In this document: piece by piece, positions 1-9,904 of the stretch
Layout of the letters: every line of letters begins with the position of its first letter
Numbering within the stretch: position 1 is the first letter of the stretch
Assembly (NCBI GenBank): GCA_963556255.1
Contig: OY744605.1
Coordinates: 7,249,114 to 7,313,113, forward strand
Direction: 5' to 3'
Origin: Allolobophora icterica
Taxonomy: Eukaryota > Annelida > Clitellata > Crassiclitellata > Lumbricidae
DNA length: 64,000 nucleotides
Notes under the pieces: generated by a model
Database searches by the model: none
The model's input: only the letters and a program-made list of their open reading frames with translations
What the model was told of the DNA's origin: nothing
Program-made: the position numbers and the translations under genes

Positions 1-12
1 ACGGATTAGAAA
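1..12 (-). CDS. First bases of exon 2 (KH-like/macro exon) of unit A, cut by window edge
   Basis: On the minus strand a pyrimidine-rich stretch ending in TTTTCAG is followed by TTTCTAATCCGT, which runs off the window. The same acceptor and first codons occur at 16511 in unit B (TTTCTAATCAAT) and the homologous acceptor lies at 52264 in unit D. Entered in phase 1 it reads V-S-N-P, matching V-S-N-Q in unit B. This is therefore the start of the macro-domain exon that the TRIM exon at 998-2144 would splice to. Only four codons are visible, so the rest of unit A is unknown. Confidence 0.6.
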
Positions 13-997
13 CTGAAAATCAGAAACGATAATATGAAATATTTATGATAAATTCAATGACTTAAACGTTTATTTTAATAATGTTATATAATGTTGTACG
101 TTGTTACATCTAAGTCTATTGATGCACAAATTCATAGTTGTGTAATGGATTAGGGTGTTGTCTGCAGCGGAATGAAGTCGTCTGCGAACTCGCTATGTAG
201 TATGGGTCGCCCGTCGTTTGATCGTGTGCATGCCAACCGCCCGCTGGGGCGACCCTATACCCGAACCCGATCAGCAGTCGAAGGAACACACGATGAAGAT
301 GTTTATTCATTAAAACGTTCGTACAGCAACAGTAAGCGATCTCTGTCTTTCTCTCTAATACTTAAGAGTCTGGTTGATATACAGTCTTCGGCCGAAAACC
401 AAAATACTTATATGAGCAAACATATTCAGTGAACACGTAATGTAGGGATTAAGGGTTTCTCCCTTTCCGGGTCCTGTAGGCCAGGCACTCAATCGTTCAC
501 TACTGGGCTCACTGCTCTCATTGTTCTGTCTGACTGTATTTCTATTTGTCTGTCACTCTTTGATCCGTCTCTTGTTGTTCCCAGTGTTGGTCTACACATT
601 ACACTACGCTATATACCACACTACTGTTGTATATGACACTTCCATTACCTAAAATGTGTTTTGAACATATCGTTCATTATAATGTAGGCTACGTACGATG
701 ATCATTGTACAGTTGATCTAAGCATCAAATAATATGCACCCTTTAGTCTATCTCTCATATTTCGTCGCGTCCTTCATACTTCTCATCTTGCCAGCAAAAG
801 GTGACCTGCGTAAAACAAGCCGTCTGAAACAGGTTGACCAACAATGTAGGTACAGGGTGTTTGAAACTGTTGCGAATGAACTATGGCCTATTCCAGATCT
901 CATGACAATCTAAAAAAATAGAATTTCCTCAATTTGTCAGCGACCTACGAAACTGAGCTCAGACAAAATTCATTAAAATTCAATAACTACTGCTTAC
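13..997 (-). other. Intron 1 of unit A, with an inserted segment at about 137-624
   Basis: The stretch lies between the donor of the TRIM exon (GT at 996-997) and the acceptor at 13-14. Positions 15-136 and about 625-960 align with the corresponding introns of units B (16514-16620, 17340-17620) and D (52267-52680). The segment 137-624 has no counterpart there, so it is an insertion. Its ends show short inverted similarity (GTGTAATG near 139, CATTACAC near 597), but I could not assign a family or clear target duplication. No coding region is supported in it. Confidence 0.5.
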
Positions 998-2144
998 CCG
1001 AAATCCTTTTCTGAAATTGTAGAATCCGATCCGAGGACTTTGTGACTATTAATTCACCAACGACATTGTCAGTTCTGTTTTGTTTCATAAGAACATCAGA
1101 GTTAGCAGAGTGAAAAGCAATTTTATAACAGTTGAAATCATCCGAGGTGCAGTTTGTGGGCTGTTGTTCCAGAGCACTTGCCCTCGTGTGCATTTGATCG
1201 GCATCTCGACATATATCAACAGGTGATCCTCTAGCCAGAAGTTCATTGCAGTATCTCTCATAGCTGTCGATCATTACTTTGAATCTGTCGACGTCGTGTT
1301 TTGTAAATTCAAGTGATTTTAGGTTTTGTTCTGCAATTACCTTCAAATTCTGAATCAAACTTTCTGTGTGTTGGTCAATTAATTCCTTCAATTTAGCTCC
1401 TGAGTTGCGAATACTTTCTTCTGTTTTTAAGACCTCTTCGGCAAATTCTGTCTTAAATTTCTCCAATTTCTTAAGGGCTTCTCCACACTCTGGACGTCTG
1501 TTAGCCACTTTTCTCAGGTCATCTTTCAGTTGTTCTGTAAACTGTCCAGCGGCTTTATCAACATTCGAACACCTGTGAAACTGATGACTCTCAGCAAAAC
1601 AAATTAAGCAGATGGCGACGTTGTCTTCATAACAGTACATCTTTATGAGTTCATTAGGATGATGTTCACAGTAACTGTTACGTAAGTTCAATTCTTGGAC
1701 GTTTAGTTGACTGCCAAGCTCAACAACTTGATGATTCTGACAGTGTTTGATTCTCGTATGAGATTTGCAGCAGCGATCGCAAAGTTTATGTTCACAGTCG
1801 ATGCAAAACTTCTTAGCAATCGCTGTTTCTTCGGAGCAGAGCTCACAAAATTCTTCTTTGGCTGGTACCGTAGCTAATTTCCCGATCTCCACTATCTTAC
1901 CAATAAAGAAGTTGTTGGGTAAATTAGAGAAACCTTTATACGGAATAACAAATACATTCCTGCATATTGGACAAGCCAACTGATCTCCAGGTTTCTTATC
2001 CTTTCCATATTTTTCCAGGCAGTGCAAGCAGAAAGTGTGAACGCAAGGAAGAAGTTTTGGCTTGGTGAATATCTCGGAACAGATAGAACATTCTGTCACA
2101 TCAGATAACTTTTCATGAAACTCGGTTCCAGGAGTACTGGCCAT
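998..2144 (-). CDS. TRIM-type RING/B-box/coiled-coil exon 1, unit A
   Basis: The exon encodes 382 codons plus one base. The ATG at 2144 is chosen because GAAAAATGG gives a good start context and all paralogues align there. Ring ligands C19, C22, C34, H36, C39, C42, C58, C61 form a C3HC4 RING. B-box 1 spans about C100-H138, and B-box 2 has the classic spacing C159-H162-C171-D174-C179-C182-H187-H190. A coiled-coil region follows to about residue 330. The exon ends at a GTAAGC donor in phase 1; the next in-frame exon start is at position 12. In the TRIM family this module is an E3 ubiquitin ligase with a dimerising coiled coil. It has no SPRY or NHL domain in this exon. The first 175 residues and the upstream DNA look identical to unit B, whereas the coiled coil differs, suggesting recent sequence exchange. 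Function as a ligase is inferred from the family. Confidence 0.85.
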
Positions 2145-3148
2145 TTTTCTTTCTTTTGAACACAAAAACAGTAATAAAATACTTAAATATCGTGAATGAG
2201 CTGGTGCCCTAGGCTTAGCTTATAGGTTGCGCTACAGAAATGTTGATTTTACTATTGCGATTTTACGAGTACGATTACATAAAATATGAACACGAGGAAA
2301 GACATTACTATCCGTCAGTAGTATTGTTCGCCTTTTGTCACTGGGATTGTATAAACTACCTGTGTTAACAGCGACTTCAAACTTCATTGACACACTGGCT
2401 ATCTTAACCAGCTAAGATCCGAACGATAATTTTCGACCTTTGTATGGACCCTCGTACCTTTGCCTGCGATTATTATCTGTACGGTAGTTTTCTTGGGAGA
2501 TCGACCAAGCAACCTCGTTTGCTTTCAGTCAATATATGACAGTGTGCGTCAAAGCACTGCATAAACATTGTTAATTGGGCCTTGGATACTTGGCTACATC
2601 TCACCTGAACAGAACTAACTTGATAGTAATCGTAAACCCACATTTCCAAAGCCACACTTCAAAGCTATAAGTTATTCACCAACGCAACGTCAAGTCAGAG
2701 GGGTTATACTCACTCACAAGAAAAACATTCTTTTGCTACAACAACACTACTATCTACAGATTCATGCTAGGTCGTCCAGGAGAATTTGAAGCGTGTCTTA
2801 CTCTGTCAGTCTGTAGCCCAATTGCGCCTACGTGACTACATTAACAATTTTATAGCAGAAAACTTGCCTGTAAACGTTTTGTTTCCGAATCTTCTCTGAA
2901 AGCAGTAACCTAGCAATAGCCACTGTACATGAATGTAACAATCGAAATCTGCCTGGTGATCTTTGATAAGAACATGACCCAGATGGATGACAATGAGGGC
3001 ATCGACCAACAGGCCTATTCAGAATGAGGGCCATAGACCTAACAGTGCAAGTGGTTATAAAATCAGTAGATGCATTTTATTGGATACAGACATGTTTATG
3101 AGCTGTGTATTGACCATACACATTGTAATTTATATATCTATTGTAATC
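1618..3148. repeat. Segment duplicated at about 19325-21023 (units A and B)
   Basis: From about 1618 to 2788 I see no difference from 19325-20495, including coding sequence and more than 600 bp of non-coding upstream DNA. Unit A then lacks about 170 bp found at 20506-20680, apparently a deletion between short TCTT repeats. From 2811 to 3148 the two copies still align, with scattered differences. Left of 1618, in the coiled-coil part, the copies diverge clearly. Confidence 0.8.
2190..2725. repeat. Foldback pair of LINE-tail sequences upstream of TRIM exon A
   Basis: About 50 bp upstream of the start codon, 2190-2275 reads GTGAATGAGCTGGTGCCC and continues like the 3' tail of the LINE at 58700-58790. 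Positions 2630-2720 carry the same tail in reverse complement (AATCGTAAACCC, then CGTCAAGTCAGAGGGG). The pair encloses about 360 bp. Equivalent pairs precede units B, C and, more eroded, D. The arms may lie in the promoter region. Confidence 0.5.
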
Positions 3149-3154
3149 TAGTGG

Positions 3155-3569
3155 CTTGATGATTCTGACAGTGTTTGGTTCTCTGATGAGACTTACTGCA
3201 TCGATCGCAAAGCTTCTGTTCACAGTCGATGCAATACTTCTTAGCTGTCGCTTCTTCTTCGAAACAGAGCTCACAAACTTCTTTTGCTGGGACCGTAGCT
3301 AATTTCCCAATCTCCACTATCTTACCGATAAAGAAATTGGTCGGTAAATTAGAGAAACCTTGTTGCGGAATAACAAATTCATTTCTGCATATAGGACAAG
3401 CCATCTGATCTCCAGGTTTCTTCTCCTCTCCATATTTTTCCAGGCAGTGCAAGCAGAAGGTATGAACGCAAGGAAGAAGTTTTGGATTTGTGAATATCTC
3501 GGCACAGATAGAACATTCTGTGACGTCAGAGAGCTTTGCATGAAAGTCGGTTCCAAGAGCCTTAGCCAT
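3155..3569 (-). pseudogene. Truncated TRIM first exon, fifth copy
   Basis: Starting at an ATG at 3569 the sequence encodes a RING (CSICAEIF, PCVHTFC, CPIC) and B-box 1 closely related to unit D (it starts M-A-K-A-L-G-T). Homology stops inside B-box 1, after the residues N-H-Q, at about 3155. Beyond that point the DNA becomes the 5' flank of unit A (compare 20940-21022). There is no B-box 2, coiled coil or splice donor, so it is a recombination remnant. Its upstream DNA from 3570 to about 5250 matches that of unit D. Confidence 0.8.
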
Positions 3570-4064
3570 GTTTCTGTAAACACAAAGCAGTAATAAATGC
3601 AAACAGGTTCGGGAAAACGCCTCTGACAGAACGAACTACGTTGTGAGCTCGTGAGTAGGCCTAAGCCTTTTCCCTGTGCTTAGCTTTTAGATAGCGCTTT
3701 AGAATGTCGATATTACGATTGCTATTGCGAGAACGATTAGTTCAAATCTAAAAAAAATAAAAAAATATTAGAATCTTCAGTACGGTAGTATTGTTCGCCT
3801 TATCTTTGGGGTTGTATATATTAGTTGTGTTAACGGCGATTTTAAACTTCACTGTCACACAGGATAGCTTTTCCAGCAAAGACACGAACGAACGATAATT
3901 TACAACCCTTGCTGTATGTTAACCTGGTTGCGCCTTGTATGGTTTCTGTGTGTTCTCGGTTGATGCCTTATTCATTGGACACCGCACAATAGAAACGAAA
4001 TCAAAACAGAGGAGTTGTACTCACTTATTAACTTATTTCGGACAGTTCTGAAAGTGATTTGAAA
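3570..4064. other. Upstream flank of the truncated TRIM copy, homologous to 53900-54400
   Basis: This stretch aligns with the DNA upstream of unit D, including a LINE-tail-like block at 3640-3745 and the sequence GATGCCTTATTCATTGGACA. No further coding region is seen. It is part of the duplicated unit. Confidence 0.55.
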
Positions 4065-4170
4065 AAATATCCGGGTCTCATGGCGGGCGCAAGCTATTTG
4101 GGGGTCTCGGACCCAGTGGGATCCAGGGGCTTAGGGGACGAAGCCCCCTGAAGCTTAAAGCAATTTTCTG
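4065..4170. repeat. Interspersed repeat with GAAGCCCCCTGAAGC motif
   Basis: A block reading CCAGGGGCTTAGGGGACGAA followed by GCCCCCTGAAGC recurs at 54400-54510 and at 63460-63585. It appears to be the end of a dispersed repeat family. I cannot name the family. Confidence 0.45.
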
Positions 4171-4424
4171 TTTGAAACTAAGTTTCTAAAGAAATGAAAC
4201 TTGAAGGACTTACAAAAAGCAGGCGAGTTTAACAGTGGCAGCAAGCGCAGGTTTAAAGGTAGGCCATTCCAGATGGAGGACCCTACAACCGAAAAGGCCC
4301 GACACTGTCTAATAGCAGTGCGAGCACGGGGATCAAAGCTCCCCCCCCGCCGAAGAGTGGAGAGATCGACGAGCTGAAATTTCAGAGACAGGTCGACAAA
4401 GATCAGACAGGTAGGATGGAGCAC
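4155..4424 (-). mobile_element. LINE 3' coding fragment, minus strand
   Basis: The minus strand encodes a fragment with AFSVVGSSIWNGLPLNLRLL, the characteristic C-terminal part of CR1/L2-like LINE reverse transcriptases. It is absent from the homologous position in the unit D flank, so it inserted after the duplication. It is truncated at the 5' end. Confidence 0.7.
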
Positions 4425-4449
4425 AGCCTAGAAGGCACCGCCAGACAAG

Positions 4450-5140
4450 TGCAACAACCCGATATCACAAGGTTCATTTAAGTAAATCCTCGTTCGCAGT
4501 CTGCACTACTGGCTGGTAAAGTACGAAGATGTAGAAACAATGGCTTCAGTTGAGTTGATTTGTGATTCGTCTCCCTTGATTTTCCTCAAATGAGTCGCCT
4601 AACTTGGCACGCACGGCATTTCAGATATAAGTAGGCCTAAATCGAGAATCGAAACACAAAGTGATGCATACAATTACAATATTTCTTAGCATAATCATAA
4701 TAATTAAATTTAAATGTAATATAATCCCGTAGCATGCAAGTTTTGCATAGACAAAACAGTATATCACCCTTATTGACTAAATGTTTGTACCGAGTTAATC
4801 TGGTTATTAATAAATGAATATGTAAAATATGCACAAAATTAATGCTTATTTAGGTCCACTCAGCCTTTCATTCGCGAGATGGCGCGTTGTTAAAATGAGA
4901 TGTAAGACGTTATGGGCGCCTTGCATGGCTGCCGTGTACAGTTAAATTCTACTCCTGTAATAACTTGTGATCATCCGTTCATACTGATTTGTAATCATAC
5001 TGCGTTATTGTCAATTTGAAGATATTAAACGAAGATTATTATTATTTTTATTAAACACGCGACCCGGCAAAAACCCGGCAAAGACAGGTCGCGAAAATGA
5101 ATGCCGGGTCCCAGACTCGGTCAGATCCGGCTCACTTTCA
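4450..5140. repeat. Duplicated flank (matches 57060-57505) with SINE-like insertion
   Basis: Positions 4450-4845 and 5053-5140 match 57060-57420 and 57420-57505. The intervening 4850-5052 is extra here. It contains GCGCCTTGCATGGCTGCC and ends in a TTATTATT tail, like the tRNA-related SINE at 43860-44065, so it is probably the 3' part of that SINE. Confidence 0.5.
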
Positions 5141-6329
5141 GTCCTGATTACAAAAGCATTCATTTGCTATAACACACTACCATCTACAAATTCAAGCTAC
5201 GTCGTTCGGGAGAATTTGAGGCGTTTGTTTGAAGAGCTAGAAGCTGTATAGACCCAAAATGATGATTTTAATTCTTAAACTGAGGAATACTTTATTGCGT
5301 ATGGAATTTTTTCTACTTTCGCTTTCAGATTTCGTCTTCTCCTGTATTTAAGCCTACAAACATTAGAGAACCTAAGCCTACTTGATAAAAACGTATCTTT
5401 CCCGTGTTATTCTGTAACCTAATATTTGATCCTATAGGACTACATTCATAAATTTAAATGGCAGAAAACTTGCCTGTAAACGTCTTCTTTCCAATTTTTC
5501 TCCTAATAAAGCAGTTACCTCGGAATAGCCACTGCACATGAATATTACAATCGAGGCCCGCCTGTTGATCTTTGATAGGCCTATTCAGAATGAGTGCCAT
5601 ATACTTAATATGAGCCAGATACATCACAATGAGTGGCATCGACCAATATGCTTATTCAGAATGAGGACCATAGACTTAACATGACCCAGATACATGACAC
5701 TGAGTGGCATGTTCGGTATGAGTGCCATAGACCTTACAGTGTAAGCGGTTATAAAAAAACTTAGATTCATTTTTTTGCTTAGATAAAGGCATGTTTATTA
5801 ATTGTGTATAAAACCCTATTATATCGTAATTTTTGCCTATCTAATCTAATGACTTATATAGCGCCGTCATCCTAACGCCCAAGACAGCAATCGATGGTCG
5901 CTTCAAAGAAATTAAAAACAAAAGCAATAATCCGCTGGAAAAGCCAGGTGGAAATCCATTTGTTCAGAGAAAACAGAAGCCAGGCTATAGTGTGTAAGCA
6001 ATATAATAATATATTCGTGCTTATTGGCTAGGTCACTTGAAAACCCCAGTAAGTAACTTAGTAACATATTACAGTACAATTATCTTCCACCACCATAAAG
6101 CGTCACTGGGCCTATAGTTTACATTCGAGACCGCATGACTTAGCCCTGCGGAACAATGATGACAGAAATTTCATTCCGATGGTTTTATATAAGAAAGAGG
6201 ATATGACCTCTTCGGGAGGCACGCAGAGGTAGCGGAGTGGCAGTATACTGCAGACCTGACTGGAAAATTAGAATATATGCCAGCCTCGGTGTGAATATAA
6301 GAGGAAGATGAAGGCTGTGTCTCCAGACT
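5141..6329. other. Distal upstream flank of the first unit, no gene seen
   Basis: The sequence up to about 6010 aligns with 20456-20940 plus 22622-22800 (unit B), 41190-42040 (unit C) and 59200-59910 (unit D). Shared landmarks are the AAATGATGATTTTAATTC block and TAGCGCCGTCATCCTAACGC. I see no coding sequence. Confidence 0.55.
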
Positions 6330-6660
6330 TTGGCGATTGGGCTCTCCTCCGATCGTCTCCCCGGAGCCGATTTACTTTTAAACTCAGTGGGGAGTAACGC
6401 TATTACTAAGTTGGGGCAATATATCACCCCCCGAGACCAATATACAACACAGGCCAATTCATTGTGTATAGATCACACGCTGGAAGAGATTTACGACAAT
6501 GCTGATGATTCGACCATAATCCTGGCGGGTGACTTCAATCAGCTGTCGTCAGCGAAGATACTGGCAATGGGCCTCAGAGCTGAATTTGAGGGGCCCTCGC
6601 AGAGGGACACCCGCTGGATAGGATATGCTCCTCGGATAGCCCATTCAAAGAGTGTATAGC
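6330..6660 (+). mobile_element. Broken LINE, endonuclease fragment
   Basis: The plus strand from about 6475 encodes STIILAGDFNQL followed by AMGLRAEFEGPS, typical of the apurinic-type endonuclease domain of LINEs. Positions 6333-6385 are, in reverse orientation, the same sequence as 10116-10170 (LINE region between endonuclease and reverse transcriptase). The element has been rearranged or inverted. The remaining parts lie at 9905-10770. Confidence 0.6.
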
Positions 6661-6884
6661 AGTAAAATCTACCATCAAAACAAGGCACATGGCGATTTTG
6701 GCTGTCCCCCCCCCCCTATGATGGAGCTTGGTGAATCGTGCCATGCGACAAAAGGGAGAAGGACGGAAACATTTCGGCTTCGCACACCCAGACAATTCGC
6801 GAATTCTCTGGCCCATCTTGCGGAGCAGAGTTGAAATTTCGTGTTGGATTGTTCTTCCCCGGCGGAAACCTTCGAGGAGGCCTT

Positions 6885-7571
6885 CTACACCTTCATGACC
6901 TCGGTCTTCGACCTCTGCTTTCTACTCCGGAGCATTGTCATCAAAGATAGCTGTGGCGTTCGCCGCCCGGACGCCTGCCCTGCCGCGCCGGGCGGGTTCC
7001 TGCGGTGACTCCAGCCCACTACCCGTCTGGAGCCACCCGAGTCACTGCCTTGCCTATTTTTAACGTCAAATGGCTGTTCTCCATCTCTGTCTGTGACCGT
7101 TCCTGTCAGAGGAGGTTCAGGGTTTACCGCTTGTTTAAGAGAGGCTACACTGTAAAGTTCTGTCTCGGCATCAGACTCTGCCACTTCCGCGGTCGCCGGA
7201 TGGGCAACGTCCTGAGGATGGCCGTCCTTCAGAACAGGGTTCGTTCTTTTACCTGCAGCAGTCTTTGCCTTTTTGTGTACCTTCTTAGTTACGGGCTTTC
7301 TCTTCCTCTCCACCTGACCTGAACTTTGACGTACCATTCTGCACCTCGTGACTCTTGAACTATCGCCGTTATCATGGAACACCAAACGTTCTCTAAGTTC
7401 AGGGAACAAGGAGTACCTATGACGAGTCTCTGCGTCATGTAATCCAAGACACGTATCCATCGAGCAACGCGTCTTTTTACTGTCACGTGTCTCTAACTGT
7501 GTTTCCGTGTGCGGCATACCGGCCTCACAATACTGAATTCTGCTTCGAAAGATAACGGGTCTCTTTGGCAC
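6885..7571 (-). CDS. Basic ORF within the unidentified element
   Basis: The open frame has 228 codons; an internal ATG at about 7336 (M-V-R-Q-S-S-G-Q-V) may be the true start, since the sequence before it resembles untranslated leader in both copies. After it comes a lysine/arginine-rich segment, then an acidic and a glycine/arginine-rich part. No catalytic motif is visible. The plus-strand homologue near 33808 has a stop codon soon after the same ATG. A nucleic-acid-binding ORF1-like role is only a guess. Confidence 0.35.
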   Translation of the reverse strand: MPKRPVIFRSRIQYCEAGMPHTETQLETRDSKKTRCSMDTCLGLHDAETRHRYSLFPELRERLVFHDNGDSSRVTRCRMVRQSSGQVERKRKPVTKKVHKKAKTAAGKRTNPVLKDGHPQDVAHPATAEVAESDAETELYSVASLKQAVNPEPPLTGTVTDRDGEQPFDVKNRQGSDSGGSRRVVGWSHRRNPPGAAGQASGRRTPQLSLMTMLRSRKQRSKTEVMKV

Positions 7572-8639
7572 TCTGATAGTGAAGGTCCTCCCTCTATGAC
7601 CTTCCTATCTATAGACACACAGACCTTTGTTCTGACCTTCGCACGAGGGGGCCCAACCTCGTACTTAATCAGTTCTCAGAGCTGTGTGTTGCGACAAGCA
7701 AATATGTTCTATCTGGGTACCCGACTACCCGGACTTCCTGGTATCGTTTACTCTTGGTCTGATTTAACTTCCCTTTTTACGTGGGAATATCGTACTCCTC
7801 ACCCTGGGACTCGGACTAGCTGGATTTCGCTAGTAAAGCGGACGTGTCTCTTTCGTACCTGGGTACCCGAATACCCGACCCGAATATCTTGGTCTGATCT
7901 CTTTCCGGTTTACACAACCTTTTATCTTCTCACTGTTCAGAATCAGTCTGTCTCGAGACCTGAGCAGTAGAGTGGGCCCTTACTCCACTAGCCGTATCTC
8001 TTGAACATGACTGTCTGAATCCAAAAGAGAACGTAACAGTTGTGTCTTTTCCCGGAATCGCACAGACTCGTAGACTTCGTTTCTCGGTACTCACACTCGA
8101 TTCTGCTAACGGTATCTGTGGGTAAATATTAGTAACTTTACCCGTTATTGCACACAGACCTGTGTATTAACTTTCCACTCTGGGAACTTTTCTGGACACC
8201 TCAACAGACCACAGTCGGATCGTTCGGTTAGCTCCCCGGACTGATATTTGCCGGTAAACCGCGGGAGTAACTATGACGGAGCCAGGGGAACCAAACACGG
8301 TTACCGCGAATCGAGAACTTACTGGTAGTTCCCCGATGTTATCGAACGGTCACCTTCCCCGTATTTATCGAATAACTTCAACAAGATCGTTCCTGTACTT
8401 CACCGGATGTCACCAGCGGAATCTTTCTCCGCACTTTACCTACACAGACCTGTATTTTCTTTATTACTCAAGATCGGTCGTTCCCCGAGGTTTACTCAGC
8501 CCTTAAAACTTCCACAATCGGGTTTCAGACCGGCTCGCGATCTAACAGCAGGGTGGGCCCCAGCCCTGTCGAATCGGCGGTCAATCCCAAGAGTGATTAG
8601 TTTCGCTGTAACTCGGGATCGCACTGGTTAGCTTTTTGT

Positions 8640-9115
8640 GGACGATACTTAACTGAGTTATCGCCAACAGCGCGGTCTTTCCGCGTGTATCTCAGACGGT
8701 CAACACCGGGTCTTTGCCTGTATCTCAAACGGTCAACAGCGGGGACTTTCCGCTTATATATCTGACGGTACCACCGGGTCTTTGCCCGTATAACTCTGAC
8801 GGGAACCACCGGGTCTTTGCCCGTGTATCTCTGACGGGAACCACCGGGTCTTTGCCCGGATAACTCTGACGGGAACCACCGGGTCTTTGCCCGTGTGTCT
8901 CTGACGGAAACCACCGGGTCTTTGCCCGTATAACTCTGACGGGAACCACCGGGTCTTTGCCCGTGTATCTCTGACGGGAACCACCGGGTCTTTGCCCGTA
9001 GAACTCTGACGGGAACCACCGGGTCTTTGCCCGTGTGTCTCTGACGGGAACCACCGGGTCTTTGCCCGTATAACTCTGACGGGAACCACCGGGTCTTTGC
9101 CCGTATACTTTACCG
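8640..9115. repeat. Tandem array of 35-bp hairpin units (70-bp higher order)
   Basis: The unit CCACCGGGTCTTTGCCCG plus a spacer recurs about every 35 bp, roughly eleven times. Spacers alternate between TGTATCTCTGACGGGAA-like and TATAACTCTGACGGGAA-like forms, giving 70-bp dimers. Each unit can form a CGGG/CCCG hairpin around CAAAGA. All three minus-strand frames stay open because of composition, not because it is a gene. Confidence 0.85.
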
Positions 9116-9904
9116 GAACAGACCTGTGAGCTCTATCCTCACGATCGGTCTTTCCCCGAGCTATACTCAGCCTGTAAACTACCAACAATCGGGATTCAGA
9201 CCGGCTCGCGATCTAACGGCAGGGTGGGCCCCAAACCTGTCGGATCGGCGGAGTCAATCCTGCACCCAAGAGCGATTGATTCGACTGTAACCCGGGATCG
9301 CACAGATTAGCCTTTTCTCGGACGCCCTCTCGTCCGTAATTATATTTGCAATTTGCCCGAACCGAAACCTGGAACTCGCTTTATCACTCTCCGTATACTA
9401 CCCCACGGAGTGCAGTATTAATCGCTAACCAACGACACTAAAGAACCGTATCGCTGTATATGTAGAGTGCAGTACCGCCACTCTACGATATAGGCAACGC
9501 AGCGTGAGGCAGGGGATATGAATCTACTTTGCATCTATCTGCATGCTAAAAACTGGCGTGTAAATTACATTCTGACCTCCATAGGAAGGCTAGGTTTATT
9601 GGTTTGCACGACTATAATTTAGTACGTACATCATATTCAGGCCTCCATACTTATATAGTAGGCCAATACCATCTTCTTAAATACAGGTGTCCAAAATCGA
9701 AATATCTACCAGCTATATTAAGCGGCGCCATGTGTTTAGCCACTAAATATTGGACAGACGGTGTGTCCTCTTATTTTAATTAATAAATTGAAGCTTTAAA
9801 ATGGCAAAAATAAAATATAGCGCTTGTAATTATAATTATAATCGAACAGTTATAAAGCGCCACCCAGCGATTAAGACGCTAATTAACTAAAACAGCTAAC
9901 ATTA

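Larger units (their letters stand above)
6661..9904 (-). mobile_element. Unidentified large element, minus-strand copy (5' region and basic ORF)
   Basis: This block is related, in reverse orientation, to about 30890-34230. Read on the minus strand it has an AT-rich start, a TATA-like ACTATATAAG near 9645, hairpin-rich tandem repeats and a reading frame from 7571 to 6885. That frame includes RKRKPVTKKVHKKAK, a strongly basic stretch as in nucleic-acid-binding ORF1 or Gag-like proteins. It interrupts the broken LINE. I cannot assign the family; a LINE 5' region or an LTR-element leader are possible. The second copy has a stop early in the same frame. Confidence 0.5.

Noticed and set aside
172..432. 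86-codon plus-strand frame in intron 1 of unit A
   Set aside because: Lies in an inserted segment, no motif, no homologue in the other units.
1366..1983. Plus-strand frames opposite the TRIM exons (also 19472-19690, 38569-38862, 53159-53917)
   Set aside because: Antisense shadows of the RING/B-box exon; they recur only because the exon itself is duplicated.
2473..2655. 60-codon minus-strand frame upstream of unit A, also at 20180-20362
   Set aside because: Present twice only because the flank is identical in units A and B; not preserved in C or D.
8640..9115. CRISPR-like array
   Set aside because: Repeat and spacer have similar size, spacers are of only two kinds, and the DNA is animal; it is a tandem satellite.
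8597..9188. Three overlapping minus-strand frames of 109-144 codons with G-Q-R-P-G-G-S-R-Q and K-D-P-V-V-P-V repeats
   Set aside because: The 35-bp array has no stop in any of these frames and its unit length is not a multiple of three, so all frames read the same DNA; this is repeat composition, not a protein repeat.
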